Source of the DNA: an uncultured Eubacteriales bacterium
GTDB lineage: Bacteria > Bacillota > Clostridia > Christensenellales > Aristaeellaceae
Length of the DNA stretch: 64,000 nt
Assembly (NCBI GenBank): GCA_902778055.1
Contig: CACYWL010000008.1
Coordinates: forward strand, 43,192 to 107,191
Direction of reading: 5' to 3'
This document shows, piece after piece, positions 1 through 8,818 of the stretch. The position numbers were made by a program, and so were the translations under genes. The notes below the pieces were generated by a model, which did not search any database, had not been told where the DNA came from, and worked only from the letters and a program-made list of their open reading frames with translations. Positions within the stretch are counted from its first letter, which is position 1; every line of letters begins with the position of its first letter.

Positions 1-6
1 AGCTGT

Positions 7-1929
7 TCACCCCCGGAGAGAATTCTCTCCGGTTTTCTTTTTCTTTTTGGCCTCATACATCTTCAGATCCGCCGCCTGAAGGCAGGCATCCAGATCCATG
101 CCGCTGTCCGGCTCCCGGATGTACATGCCCATGGACAGCCCCAGCCGGAAGGGCAGCTTTCTTTCCCCGCAGATCCGTTCCAGCTCTTCGCGCACCCGCC
201 CGGCCGGGATCTCCTCCCTCACGGGGCCGATGGCAATAAACTCATCCCCGCCGTAGCGCATCAGGTAATCCCCCGGGCGGCTGATCCGCCGCAGCACCTC
301 CGCCGCCGCGCGGATGGCCGCGTCCCCGCCGTCGTGCCCGTGCCGGTCGTTGATCCCTTTCATGTCGTCGATGTCCAGGAAAAGGAACCGGACCGCCCGG
401 CCGCTTTCCGTCAGCCGGTCAAACAGCGGGCGGCCGAACCGCGCGATCCCGAAGCGGTTGTTCAGCCCCGTCAGCTGATCCGTCACGTACAGATCGTTCA
501 GCTTCTCGGTCAGCCGGTTCTGCCGCTGGCGCTGGCGGATGGTCTCCAGCGAGAGCACCAGCTCGTTGACGATGCTCTCATGGAGGTTCATCTCCGCCGC
601 GGCGCATTCCCCGCGAAGCATCAGCACGCCCACCATGGTCCGCCCGAGGCTCAGCGGATAATACTCGGACAGGCGCGCCCGGGCGGGCAGAATCTCTCTG
701 GGCTTGTGCTGGGACATTCCCGTGGTCACCACCCGGTATTCCTCATTCCGGGAAACGTGCTCCCTGCTGTCCGCCGTCAGCACGAAGCAGCCGGAGTATT
801 CCCCGCGGGAGATCCTGTCCTCTTCCTCCTCCGTCGTTCTTCCGTGCAGGCTCCGGTAATATCTTTCGTCCAGGTAGATGCGCAGATCGTCCGCGCCGAA
901 AATGCCGCAGTATTTTTCCATCGCCTCCATGACGTCCTGCAGCGTCTCCGCGGAGAAAAACGCGCCGGCAATCTTGTCCTGCGTCAAATAGAACTGGCGC
1001 AGAAAGCGGGTCTGCCGGTAGAACTGATCCTTGATCCGGTAAACCTCCGCCTCCGTATCCGCCCGGCAGCCGCAGGTGCCTGTCAGCACGGGCTGCACCC
1101 GGTGATAGATCACCGGATCGGTCTTCTTTCCCTCCACCATGGCCATGACCGTTTCCATCGCCTGGAAGCCCACGTCCCGGAAGCTCCTGTCGACGGTCGC
1201 CAGCCGGGGTGTGCAGAGGGAGGCGCTGAAAATCCCGTCGTACCCGGTCACCAGAATATCCTCCGGCACGTTCAGCCCCGCCTCTCTCAGCGCGCTGATC
1301 GCTCCCAGGGCCATATCGTCATTGACGCAGACCAGCGCCTCCGGGCGCTTCTCCGCCGCGGCGATCTGCCGGCCGGCCTCCTCTCCCGCATAGGTTTTCC
1401 AGTTTCCCTCCAGGAAGCGGATGTTTTCCTCCGGAATGCCGAAATCCCGGCAGGCATCCTGAAAGCCGAGGCGGCGCTGCCTGGGCTCGCTCTGCTCTCC
1501 CTCGTCATACTGCTCCGGCCCCTTCAGGAACCAGAGGCTTTTCACGCCGTGGGTCCGGATAAGATGCTCGGTAATCCGGTAGAAGGATTCGTGATCGTTG
1601 GACCGGACCTGGGGCATCTCCCCCAGCGGGACCCCCACGGTCACGGAGGGAATGCCCTTTGCCTTCAGGCGGCGCTCCAGCCTTCTGGCCACGTCCTTGA
1701 CCACGATCTGGTGCGTCTGAACGATGGCGCCGTCATACTGATCCAGGTCCGCCAGCTGGTAGATTTCGTACAGGCTGAGATCCTCCAGATCCTCTTCATC
1801 AATGCTGAAGCAGTCGAACACCCGCACGTTCACCTCCGGGTGCAGGCGAAGATAGGCGGAAACGCCGCGCAGCGTCTCCCCCACCAGCTCATAGTTCCAG
1901 TCCGTCGTAAATAAAGCAATCTGCCTCAT
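7..1929 (-). CDS. Diguanylate cyclase with LacI-type sugar-binding sensor domain
   Basis: The protein of 640 residues probably makes cyclic di-GMP in response to a small ligand, likely a sugar. Residues about 1-287 look like the periplasmic-binding-protein fold of LacI/GalR regulators, but there is no helix-turn-helix and no signal peptide, so sensing should be cytoplasmic. A linker of about 190 residues follows. The C-terminal GGDEF domain keeps the active-site motif GGDEF at about 560-564 and an inhibitory-site RxxD (RPGD) five residues before it, so it should be catalytic and product-inhibited. The C-terminus is very lysine-rich. The ATG start follows an AAGGG-type ribosome site and has its own promoter. 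The ligand is unknown. Confidence 0.88.
   Translation of the reverse strand: MRQIALFTTDWNYELVGETLRGVSAYLRLHPEVNVRVFDCFSIDEEDLEDLSLYEIYQLADLDQYDGAIVQTHQIVVKDVARRLERRLKAKGIPSVTVGVPLGEMPQVRSNDHESFYRITEHLIRTHGVKSLWFLKGPEQYDEGEQSEPRQRRLGFQDACRDFGIPEENIRFLEGNWKTYAGEEAGRQIAAAEKRPEALVCVNDDMALGAISALREAGLNVPEDILVTGYDGIFSASLCTPRLATVDRSFRDVGFQAMETVMAMVEGKKTDPVIYHRVQPVLTGTCGCRADTEAEVYRIKDQFYRQTRFLRQFYLTQDKIAGAFFSAETLQDVMEAMEKYCGIFGADDLRIYLDERYYRSLHGRTTEEEEDRISRGEYSGCFVLTADSREHVSRNEEYRVVTTGMSQHKPREILPARARLSEYYPLSLGRTMVGVLMLRGECAAAEMNLHESIVNELVLSLETIRQRQRQNRLTEKLNDLYVTDQLTGLNNRFGIARFGRPLFDRLTESGRAVRFLFLDIDDMKGINDRHGHDGGDAAIRAAAEVLRRISRPGDYLMRYGGDEFIAIGPVREEIPAGRVREELERICGERKLPFRLGLSMGMYIREPDSGMDLDACLQAADLKMYEAKKKKKTGENSLRG
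13..43 (+). terminator. Plus-strand terminator inside the 3' end of the cyclase gene
   Basis: A perfect 20-bp palindrome (arms CCGGAGAG and CTCTCCGG around AATT, 13-32) is followed on the plus strand by a T-rich run. It reads as a rho-independent terminator for a plus-strand gene outside the left edge. It lies within the last codons of the cyclase on the opposite strand. Confidence 0.6.
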
Positions 1930-2001
1930 GATGAACCCTTTTCTTCTGTATCCGGAAAAACGGATTCCGACGGCCGCCTCCGGAGTATACTCAGTGAAGC
2001 T

Positions 2002-2030
2002 ATTATATCCCGGATGCTCTCCGCAGGCAA
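2002..2030 (-). promoter_or_regulatory. Promoter of the diguanylate cyclase gene
   Basis: On the minus strand a -35 TTGCCT (2025-2030) and a -10 TATAAT (2002-2007) are separated by 17 bases. The start codon is about 70 bases downstream. The rest of 1930-2252 holds the purC promoter and nothing else I can recognise. Confidence 0.6.
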
Positions 2031-2158
2031 CTGCCCGCCGATTTTTTCTTTCCGAATAATAGTGCGCGGTTTTGCCGGATTATTCGTGTTTTTTGTATCC
2101 TGCATGTCGGCCCATTTTTCTTTCTTTTCCTGTTTTTTACCTCTCCTTTCAGTTTTCC

Positions 2159-2187
2159 TTGACAAAGGCGCCTTCGGAGCATAGAAT
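2159..2187 (+). promoter_or_regulatory. Promoter of purC
   Basis: A -35 TTGACA (2159-2164) and a -10 TAGAAT (2182-2187) have a 17-base spacer. The leader to the ATG is only about 60 bases, with no room for a purine riboswitch. Confidence 0.7.
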
Positions 2188-2252
2188 ATCGCATTGTTCG
2201 GAAATTGGATTCCGGACGGATGATGATTTCAATTCGCAGGAGGTTCGTTTCC

Positions 2253-2960
2253 ATGGAAAAGCTGGAGCAGCTGTACGAAGGAAAAGCCAAGAAAGTGTTC
2301 GCGACGGACGATCCCGACGTGGTGCTGGTTTCCTACAAGGATGACGCGACCGCCTTCAACGGTCTGAAGAAGGGGACCATCGAGGGCAAAGGCGTCATCA
2401 ACAACCGGATGAGCAACTTCCTGATGAAGCTGCTGGAGAAGGACGGCATCCCCACCCATTACATCGAGGAGCTGAACGACCGGGAGACGCTGGTGAAGAA
2501 GGTCACCATCGTGCCCCTGGAGGTCATCGTGCGCAACGTGGCCGCCGGCAGCCTTTCCAAGCGGCTGGGGGTTCCGGAGGGAACGCCCCTGCGGGAGCCG
2601 GTGCTGGAGTACTGCTACAAGGATGACGCGCTGGGCGATCCGATGGTGAATGAGTACCATATCGCCGCCATGGGCTGGGCGGATGACGAAACCATGGAGA
2701 AGATCGCCTACTACGCCCTGCGGATCAACGATCTGCTGATTGCCTACTTCAAGGGCGTCCACGTGGATCTGATCGACTTCAAGCTGGAGTTCGGCAAAAC
2801 CTCCGACGGAACCCTGGTTCTGGCGGATGAAATCAGCCCGGACACCTGCCGCTTCTGGGACAGCGAAACCCATGAGAAGCTGGACAAGGACCGCTTCCGC
2901 CGCGACCTGGGCGGCGTCGAGGAAGCCTATCAGGAGATGCGCAAGCGCCTGGGCTTCTGA
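2253..2960 (+). CDS. purC: Phosphoribosylaminoimidazole-succinocarboxamide synthase (SAICAR synthase)
   Basis: PurC joins CAIR and aspartate with ATP to make SAICAR, step eight of IMP synthesis, in the cytoplasm. The 235-residue length is normal for the bacterial enzyme. The N-terminal YEGKAKKVF loop and the C-terminal [12 protein letters not shown] motif are family hallmarks. The ATG at 2253 was chosen over an upstream in-frame start because AGGAGG (2238-2243) lies nine bases before it and the family begins with this [15 protein letters not shown] sequence. The gene stands alone, without other pur genes, between its own promoter and a strong terminator. Confidence 0.97.
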   Translation: MEKLEQLYEGKAKKVFATDDPDVVLVSYKDDATAFNGLKKGTIEGKGVINNRMSNFLMKLLEKDGIPTHYIEELNDRETLVKKVTIVPLEVIVRNVAAGSLSKRLGVPEGTPLREPVLEYCYKDDALGDPMVNEYHIAAMGWADDETMEKIAYYALRINDLLIAYFKGVHVDLIDFKLEFGKTSDGTLVLADEISPDTCRFWDSETHEKLDKDRFRRDLGGVEEAYQEMRKRLGF

Positions 2961-3038
2961 GAAATCGGCCGGGCTCCCCGGGCTGCGAAGCCTCAGGGGC
3001 AGCCCGCGGCTTCCCTGCCCTGATCCTGTTTATGAATC

Positions 3039-3069
3039 AGCCCGTCTCTCTTCGGGAGACGGGCTTTTT
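3039..3069 (+). terminator. Terminator after purC
   Basis: Inverted arms AGCCCGTCTC (3039-3048) and GAGACGGGCT (3056-3065) are followed by TTTTT on the plus strand. Confidence 0.85.
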
Positions 3070-3076
3070 GCTGCGC

Positions 3077-3106
3077 AAAAAAAGCTCTCCCGCAATGCGG
3101 GAGAGC
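3077..3106 (-). terminator. Terminator of the isomerase gene
   Basis: Arms GCTCTCCCGC and GCGGGAGAGC (3084-3106) enclose a three-base loop. A run of A on the plus strand gives a T run at the 3' side on the minus strand. It sits back to back with the purC terminator. Confidence 0.85.
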
Positions 3107-3155
3107 GGAAAGACCGGAAAAAGTGTTCCATCCTTCCCCGGAATCAGGCTGTTTC

Positions 3156-4631
3156 TCAGGCCCAGGGATTCTCGGTGGGATAGGGCAGGGACTTGGGCTG
3201 ATTGTACCCGATGTCCTTCACGCCCAGGAACTTGAACACCTCGAACAGCGTCTTGCCGTGATGTCCGAAGGCCACCGCGCCGTGGTGCGGGAAGCGCTTC
3301 TGGATCAGCACGTGGCGGTAGAAGCGGCCCATCTCATGGATGGCGAACACGCCGATGCCGCCGAAGCTCTGGGTCGCCACGGGGAGCACCTCGCCCTCGG
3401 CGATGTAGGAGCGCAGGCAGCCCTCGGAGTCGCACTGCAGACGGTAGAAGGTGATTTCACCGGGCGCGATGTCGCCTTCCAGCGTTCCGCGGGTGAAGTC
3501 CGGATCGGATCCGGCGGGCTCCAGCAGCCGGTGCTGAATCAGCTGATACTTGATCGCCCGGGCGTCGCACATCTTGCAGGCGGGGGTGTTGCCGCAGTGG
3601 AAGCCCATGAAGGTATCCGTCAGCGTATAGTCGAACTTGCCCTTGATCTGCTCTTCCCACATCTTGGCGGGCACCGAGTTGTTGATATCCAGGATCGTCA
3701 CGGAATCGCCGGTGATGCAGCTGCCGATGTATTCGGACAGCGCGCCGTAGATATCCACCTCGCAGCTGACCGGAATGCCCCGGGAGGCCAGGCGGGAGTT
3801 CACATAGCAGGGCTCAAAGCCGAACTGCTCCGGGAAGGCGGGCCAGCACTTGTCGGCAAAGGCCACATACTTCCGGGCGCCCTTATGGGCTTCCGCCCAG
3901 TCCAGCAGCGTCAGTTCGAACTGCGCCATCCGCTCCAGCATATCGGGGAAGTAACGGCCTTCGCCCATTTCCTTCGCCATGTCCTCGCAGACCTCGGGAA
4001 TCCGCTTGTCTCCGGCATGCGCCTTGTAGCTGACCAGCAGATCCAGCTCGGAGTTCTCCTCGATCTCCACGCCGATCTCGTACAGGCCCTTGATGGGCGC
4101 GTTGCAGGCGAAGAAATCCTGGGGACGGGGTCCGAAGGTAATGATCTTCAGGTTCTGCACGCCGATGATGGCGCGGGAGATCGGCACGAAATCGCAGATC
4201 ATCTTCGCGATGTCCTCGGCGGTGCCCACCGGATACTCCGGAATATAGCCCTTCAGATGGCGCATGCCCAGGTTGTAGGAGCAGTTCAGCATTCCGCAGT
4301 ACGCATCGCCCCGGCCGTTGATCAGATCGCCGTCTCCTTCGGCCGCCGCCACGAACATGCAGGGGCCGTCGAAGTTCTTCGCGATCAGGGTTTCAGGCGT
4401 TTCGGGACCGAAGTTGCCCAGGAAGACGACCAGCGCGTTGCAGCCGGCGGCCTTCACATCCTCCACAGCCTTCAGCATGTCCTTCTCGTTTTCCACCGTG
4501 ACGGGGCACTCATAAATCCCGCCCTCGCAGGCCTTCACGATGGCAGCCCGGCGCTTCTCGGACAGGCTGATGATGAAACAGTCGCGGGAAACGGCAATGA
4601 TGCCCAGCTTTACCTCAGGGATATTCTGCAT
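3156..4631 (-). CDS. L-fucose/L-arabinose isomerase family protein
   Basis: This 491-residue protein belongs to the fucose/arabinose isomerase superfamily, metal-dependent enzymes that convert aldoses to ketoses in the cytoplasm. Three segments match the expected metal-ligand regions: CEVDIYGALSE (Glu), LDINN (Asp) and GFHCGNTP (His). Members of this length in clostridia are only distantly related to E. coli FucI, so the exact substrate is open. The start at 4631 was preferred over an upstream TTG because GGAGGAG lies six bases before this ATG and the TTG overlaps that ribosome site. It has its own promoter and terminator, so it is monocistronic. Confidence 0.85.
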   Translation of the reverse strand: MQNIPEVKLGIIAVSRDCFIISLSEKRRAAIVKACEGGIYECPVTVENEKDMLKAVEDVKAAGCNALVVFLGNFGPETPETLIAKNFDGPCMFVAAAEGDGDLINGRGDAYCGMLNCSYNLGMRHLKGYIPEYPVGTAEDIAKMICDFVPISRAIIGVQNLKIITFGPRPQDFFACNAPIKGLYEIGVEIEENSELDLLVSYKAHAGDKRIPEVCEDMAKEMGEGRYFPDMLERMAQFELTLLDWAEAHKGARKYVAFADKCWPAFPEQFGFEPCYVNSRLASRGIPVSCEVDIYGALSEYIGSCITGDSVTILDINNSVPAKMWEEQIKGKFDYTLTDTFMGFHCGNTPACKMCDARAIKYQLIQHRLLEPAGSDPDFTRGTLEGDIAPGEITFYRLQCDSEGCLRSYIAEGEVLPVATQSFGGIGVFAIHEMGRFYRHVLIQKRFPHHGAVAFGHHGKTLFEVFKFLGVKDIGYNQPKSLPYPTENPWA

Positions 4632-4697
4632 GTCAATCTCCTCCTTCAATTTTCAGGGTTTTCATGATCTATATGAGTTTTCCTGAAACCTGCCTGA

Positions 4698-4727
4698 ATG
4701 ATATCACGCCCGCATTTTGTTAGTCAA
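4698..4727 (-). promoter_or_regulatory. Promoter of the isomerase gene
   Basis: The minus strand carries a -35 TTGACT (4722-4727) and a -10 TATCAT (4698-4703) with an 18-base spacer, about 65 bases before the start codon. Confidence 0.6.
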
Positions 4728-4809
4728 CAGCAACAAGCCGGATTCCCTTCGCATTTCATGCGCTTTGTGCCGGGGCGCGGCATCCCCCTGTCCGCGGCGC
4801 GCCGGCAGT

Positions 4810-6315
4810 TCAGAATGCGAAGGGCTCCAGGGGAAGGCCGTTCTCCCCGAAAAGGTTCACGGCGCCGTAATCCGTCCAGGCATAGCGCGCGTGCATGGGA
4901 TAGTCCACCCCCTCCGCCGTCAGCGTCAGCTCGTTTCCCTCCAGGGAAGCCGCCGCGGGGGAAAAGGCGCCCTCCGCCCCGGCCAGCTCCAGAAGCGCCG
5001 GCGCGCTCCCGTCCGGGGTCCCGAGCTTCTGATCCGCCCGCAGGATCATCTGTTTTCCCTGAATCCGGCGGGAGATCACCCGGGGCGCTTCCCGCCCCTG
5101 CTCTCCGTAAACGACGCGTTTCGCCAGCTCACAGAGCCGCTCCCCCACCACCCGCTTGTTCGTCGGGTGAATATTGTTGTATTCTCCCTGATCCAGCAGG
5201 CAGATCATGCCCGTGCCGCGGATCCGGTCCCGGGTCCGGCTCTGGGCCAGGCGCAGCGCCGGCCAGGTTCCCGTGTCTCCCCGCCCGTCCTCGGTCCACA
5301 TGGGCAGCTGGACAAAGAGGAAGGGGAGGCTTTCGTCTTCAAAGAGCCCGCGCCAGCGGATGATCAGGCCGGACATCAGCTTATCGTATTCGGATTCCGT
5401 GCCCGTGGCGTCCGTCTCCCCCTGATAGTACAGGATGCCGCTCAGGCTCACCGGCGCCAGGGGGGCAATCATCGTCCCGACGAGTCCGGCCGGCCGGAAG
5501 GGGGATTCCGGTCCCAGCGGGGGCTCCCAGGGAAAGGGCCCCAGGGCGGCCTCCAGCTCGCTCCAGAGACAGTCCGGCCGCTCCGCCCGCATTCTGTCCG
5601 CGGCCAGGTTCCAGCTGCGCTGCCTTTCCTCAAAGTCCCGGACCTGCTCCCTGTACCGCTCCGCGGAGATCCCTTCCGTCCTCTGCCGGTACTGCTCCAA
5701 ATAACGCGTGCCCTCGGCCGTCTCCCGCAGCCATTCCTCCGTCATCCAGCAGGAAATGGAGGTGCCGCCCCAGTAGCTGTCGATGATTCCCACCGGCACG
5801 TCCAGCTCCTCCTGCAGCTTCACGGCAAAGAAATAGGCCGCGGCGCTCATGTCCTTTCCCGTGCCCGGACGGATCTCCTCCCAGCGGGCCTTCGCCCAGG
5901 CCGCGTCCCTCTTTTCGCCGAAGCAGGCGCACTTCGGCACATTGAAGTACCGCACCAGGGGATGGCTGTGCTCTTTGATCAGGCCGATTCCCTCGTCCGC
6001 GTTCTGCAGCTCCAGCTCCATGTTGCTCTGTCCCCCGGCGAGAAAGACCTCGCCGATGCACAGATCCGCCGCCTCCAGGCTTTCCCGTCCGTCGGTTACG
6101 CGCAGAGCGCATCCCGTTCCGGCCTCCTGCGGCGGCAGAAGAATCAGGAATTTCCCGCCGGCGGCCTTCCCTTCTCCCTCGGTCAGCAGCGTACCTCCGC
6201 CGTCCCGCAGCTCGCAGCGCACCCGGGCGCCGTCCTCCGCCTCTCCGAAAATCCGCAGCTCCTTCCGGCGGCACAGCACCGCGCCGTCTGCAAACAGGGG
6301 GGATAATTTCAGCAT
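4810..6315 (-). CDS. Sialate O-acetylesterase-like SGNH carbohydrate esterase
   Basis: The 501-residue protein is an SGNH-fold acetylesterase of the sialate O-acetylesterase (SASA) type, which removes acetyl groups from sugars. The nucleophile motif GGQSNME lies near residue 95, and SYWGGTSISCW and YYQGETDA are further typical blocks. No signal peptide is visible, so it should act on imported sugars. Its position beside the mannan locus suggests, by inference, deacetylation of acetylated mannooligosaccharides, since plant mannans are often acetylated. A strong terminator separates it from the phosphorylase operon upstream, so it is transcribed separately. The start is an ATG after a weak AAGGA site. 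Confidence 0.85.
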   Translation of the reverse strand: MLKLSPLFADGAVLCRRKELRIFGEAEDGARVRCELRDGGGTLLTEGEGKAAGGKFLILLPPQEAGTGCALRVTDGRESLEAADLCIGEVFLAGGQSNMELELQNADEGIGLIKEHSHPLVRYFNVPKCACFGEKRDAAWAKARWEEIRPGTGKDMSAAAYFFAVKLQEELDVPVGIIDSYWGGTSISCWMTEEWLRETAEGTRYLEQYRQRTEGISAERYREQVRDFEERQRSWNLAADRMRAERPDCLWSELEAALGPFPWEPPLGPESPFRPAGLVGTMIAPLAPVSLSGILYYQGETDATGTESEYDKLMSGLIIRWRGLFEDESLPFLFVQLPMWTEDGRGDTGTWPALRLAQSRTRDRIRGTGMICLLDQGEYNNIHPTNKRVVGERLCELAKRVVYGEQGREAPRVISRRIQGKQMILRADQKLGTPDGSAPALLELAGAEGAFSPAAASLEGNELTLTAEGVDYPMHARYAWTDYGAVNLFGENGLPLEPFAF

Positions 6316-6418
6316 TTCCTTTTCTCTCCGTTCCGTTTCTCGTTTTTTGTTCCCTTTTCCCGGCCGGTTTCTTTTCCGCCGGATATCATATCACAGAGCG
6401 CCCGCTCCCGTCCATGCA

Positions 6419-6450
6419 GGAAAAAAGGGCCCTTCCGGTTCGAAGGGCCC
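6419..6450 (-). terminator. Terminator of the mannan transport/phosphorylase operon
   Basis: Arms GGGCCCTTC (6427-6435) and GAAGGGCCC (6442-6450) have a six-base loop and a T run on the minus strand. Confidence 0.85.
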
Positions 6451-6476
6451 CGTTCGCTTTCATTCAGCGGAGGTGT

Positions 6477-7655
6477 TCAGCGCTTTCCCAGAAAGGCCAG
6501 GTTGCGCTCAATCAGCTCCAGACGCTGCTTTACGCAGTCCACGGAGCGCAGGGCATCCTCCGGCGTATGGAACACATAGTCGATGAGACGCTCCGTGTCC
6601 ATCTCCGCCACATGCATTCTCGTGTCGGAGGAGGCATAGTAGAGGTACACCTTTCCGTTCTCCTCGATGGCGCCATTGGTAAAGACCACGTTGCTCACAT
6701 CGCCGACCCGTTCCCTTCCCAGGGGTCCGAGCAGCATGCCGCCGGGCTCCGCGATCACTCTGGAGGGATCCTTCAGGTCCGTCGCAAAGGCATACAGCAC
6801 GTACCGCAGGCCGGCCGCCGTGTTCCGGACGCCGTGGGCCAGATGAATCCATCCCTTTTCGGTTTTGATCGGCACGGCCCCCGCCCCGTTCTTGCTCTCG
6901 GTCACGGTATGGTACCGGCGGCGGCTGATGATCTTCTCCTCGTCGATGACGGGGTGCGTGATATCCTCACACAGCCCGAAACCGATGCCCCCGCCGCTGC
7001 CGGTCTCGATGAAGTCGTCCATCGGCCGTGTGTAGAACGCGTACTTGCCGTCCACGAATTCCGGATGCAGGGCCACGTTCCGCTGCTGCGGGGAACGCAG
7101 GGTCTTCAGGTTCGGCAGCCGCTCCCAGGTCTCCAGATCCTTCGTCCGGGCGATGCCCGCCGCGGCCACCGCCGCGGACAGATCCGGGTTCTTCGGGTCC
7201 TTGCTCTCGGAGCAGAACACGCCGTAGATCCACCCGTCCTCATGCCTGGTCAGCCGCATGTCATAGACGTTGGTTTCCTCCTTCTCCGTGTCCGGCAGCA
7301 GGATCGGCCGGTCCCGGAAGCGGAAGCCCTCGGTGGGCCGGTCGCTTTCCGCCACGGCGAAGAAGCTCTTCCGGTCCATGCCCTCGACCCGGACCACCAG
7401 GCAGTACCGGTCTCCCATTTTGATCGCGCCGCTGTTCAGGGTCGCGTTGACTCCCAGCCGCTGCATCATGAAGGGATTGGTTTCCGGATTCGCGTCGTAC
7501 ATCCAGAAGGGCGGGATGTGCTCCCGGGTCAGCACCGGATTGCGGTATCGGACATAGAGCCCGTTGTAGAAATGCTCATCCACCGGATTGGGCCGGGAGA
7601 GCAGGCGCTCGTAGGCCTCCATCAGGGAATCAAAGCTGCGTGTGCGCATGTTCAT
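6477..7655 (-). CDS. GH130 phosphorylase, 4-O-beta-D-mannosyl-D-glucose phosphorylase type
   Basis: A five-bladed-propeller GH130 enzyme of 392 residues. The N-terminal blocks [16 protein letters not shown] and [11 protein letters not shown] match subfamily 1, whose members phosphorolyse beta-1,4-mannosyl-glucose to mannose 1-phosphate and glucose (EC 2.4.1.281). The expected catalytic Asp lies in NVYDMRLT. There is no signal peptide, so it acts in the cytoplasm. It is the last gene of the operon. The nearby 2-epimerase would supply its substrate from mannobiose, which supports the assignment. An ATG at 7649 with better ribosome-site spacing is an alternative start. Confidence 0.9.
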   Translation of the reverse strand: MNMRTRSFDSLMEAYERLLSRPNPVDEHFYNGLYVRYRNPVLTREHIPPFWMYDANPETNPFMMQRLGVNATLNSGAIKMGDRYCLVVRVEGMDRKSFFAVAESDRPTEGFRFRDRPILLPDTEKEETNVYDMRLTRHEDGWIYGVFCSESKDPKNPDLSAAVAAAGIARTKDLETWERLPNLKTLRSPQQRNVALHPEFVDGKYAFYTRPMDDFIETGSGGGIGFGLCEDITHPVIDEEKIISRRRYHTVTESKNGAGAVPIKTEKGWIHLAHGVRNTAAGLRYVLYAFATDLKDPSRVIAEPGGMLLGPLGRERVGDVSNVVFTNGAIEENGKVYLYYASSDTRMHVAEMDTERLIDYVFHTPEDALRSVDCVKQRLELIERNLAFLGKR

Positions 7656-7731
7656 CTTCCTCTTTTCTGCAGACCGTCCCGGAGCCCTCCGGAGCGGTTC
7701 GGTGATCTGGAACGGCGGCCGTCCTCAGGGC

Positions 7732-8763
7732 TCAGTAGTGATGGACGGCTTCCCCGTCGCCGGGATTCAGGACGCTGTGCTCCTTGATGTAGCGAACCAC
7801 CTCGTCCGCCTTCGTGAAAGCCAGGCCCACATGGGTGTCCGCGCATCCGTAATAGATGGCGATCCGTCCCGTCGTCTCATCCTGCAGCGTCGCGCAGGGG
7901 AAGACCACGTTGGGCACGAAGCCCGTCACCTCGTAGGGCTCCTCGGGCGTCAGCAGATAGTTCTCGCAGCGGTAAAGCACGCGGCTGGGCTCATCGATGT
8001 CCAGGATCGCGCCGCCCATGGAGTACACAAAGCCGTTGCAGGTGCTGGAAACGCCGTGGTAGAACATCAGCCAGCCCTCGGTGGTCTCAATCGGGGCCGC
8101 GCCGCCGCCGATCTTGACGCTCTCCCACCATTCATGCCCCCGGCCCATGACGTGCCGGTGCTTGCCCCAGTAGACCATGTCCGGGCTCTCGGACAGGAAG
8201 ATGTCTCCGAAGGGCGTATGCCCGCTGTCGGAGGGGCGGGACAGCAGCTTGTACATGCCGCCCACCCGGCGGGGGAACAGCACCGCGTTCCGGTTGAAGG
8301 GGATGAAGGGATTCTCCACCCGGACAAAGGTCTTGAAATCCTTCGTCTTGGCCATGCCGATGGCGGCGCCGAAGAAATCCGTGCACCAGATAATATAGTA
8401 GGTATCCTCCACCTTCACCAGCCGGGGATCGTAGGCATAATGGGGAAGCATGGGCTCGCCCTTCTCATCCGTGAAGGGCACCTTCTCCCGCTCCACCTCC
8501 CAGTGGATGCCGTCCTTCGAGTGGCCCAGGTACACATGGGGAATGCCATTGACCTGCTCCCCCCGGAGCACGGCGATGAAGCCGTCCTCCCAGGGCGCCA
8601 CGGCGCTGTTGAAGATCCGGGCGATCTCCGGGGTGGGGTTCCGGCCCAGGATCGGGTTTTCCGAGTAGCGCCAGACCGGCGCCGCCGTCTTCAGATCGGC
8701 AGGCTTCTCCTGCCAGGGAATGTTGGGCAGATTGCCCGCGTTGATGATTTTGATTTCAGCCAT
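7732..8763 (-). CDS. GH130 phosphorylase, beta-1,4-mannooligosaccharide phosphorylase type
   Basis: The second GH130 protein, 343 residues, resembles subfamily 2 (EC 2.4.1.319), which removes mannose as mannose 1-phosphate from mannooligosaccharides. Blocks include RNPTPEIARIFNSA near the N-terminus, YAYDPRLV carrying the likely catalytic Asp, and WYHG-like FYHGVSSTCNG. The start at 8763 follows AGGAGG by eight bases; an upstream in-frame ATG at 8784 has no ribosome site. It lies between the permeases and the other GH130 gene in one operon, which fits import followed by stepwise phosphorolysis. Confidence 0.92.
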   Translation of the reverse strand: MAEIKIINAGNLPNIPWQEKPADLKTAAPVWRYSENPILGRNPTPEIARIFNSAVAPWEDGFIAVLRGEQVNGIPHVYLGHSKDGIHWEVEREKVPFTDEKGEPMLPHYAYDPRLVKVEDTYYIIWCTDFFGAAIGMAKTKDFKTFVRVENPFIPFNRNAVLFPRRVGGMYKLLSRPSDSGHTPFGDIFLSESPDMVYWGKHRHVMGRGHEWWESVKIGGGAAPIETTEGWLMFYHGVSSTCNGFVYSMGGAILDIDEPSRVLYRCENYLLTPEEPYEVTGFVPNVVFPCATLQDETTGRIAIYYGCADTHVGLAFTKADEVVRYIKEHSVLNPGDGEAVHHY

Positions 8764-8818
8764 GACAGCTTCCTCCTTGTCCATCCGTTCTGATCCTCCG
8801 CCGGAGGCGGGGAGCCTT

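Noticed and set aside
3123..4667. Long plus-strand open frame opposite the isomerase gene
   Set aside because: It is the antisense shadow of a well-conserved gene in GC-rich DNA; its sequence has no recognisable domain and no ribosome site.
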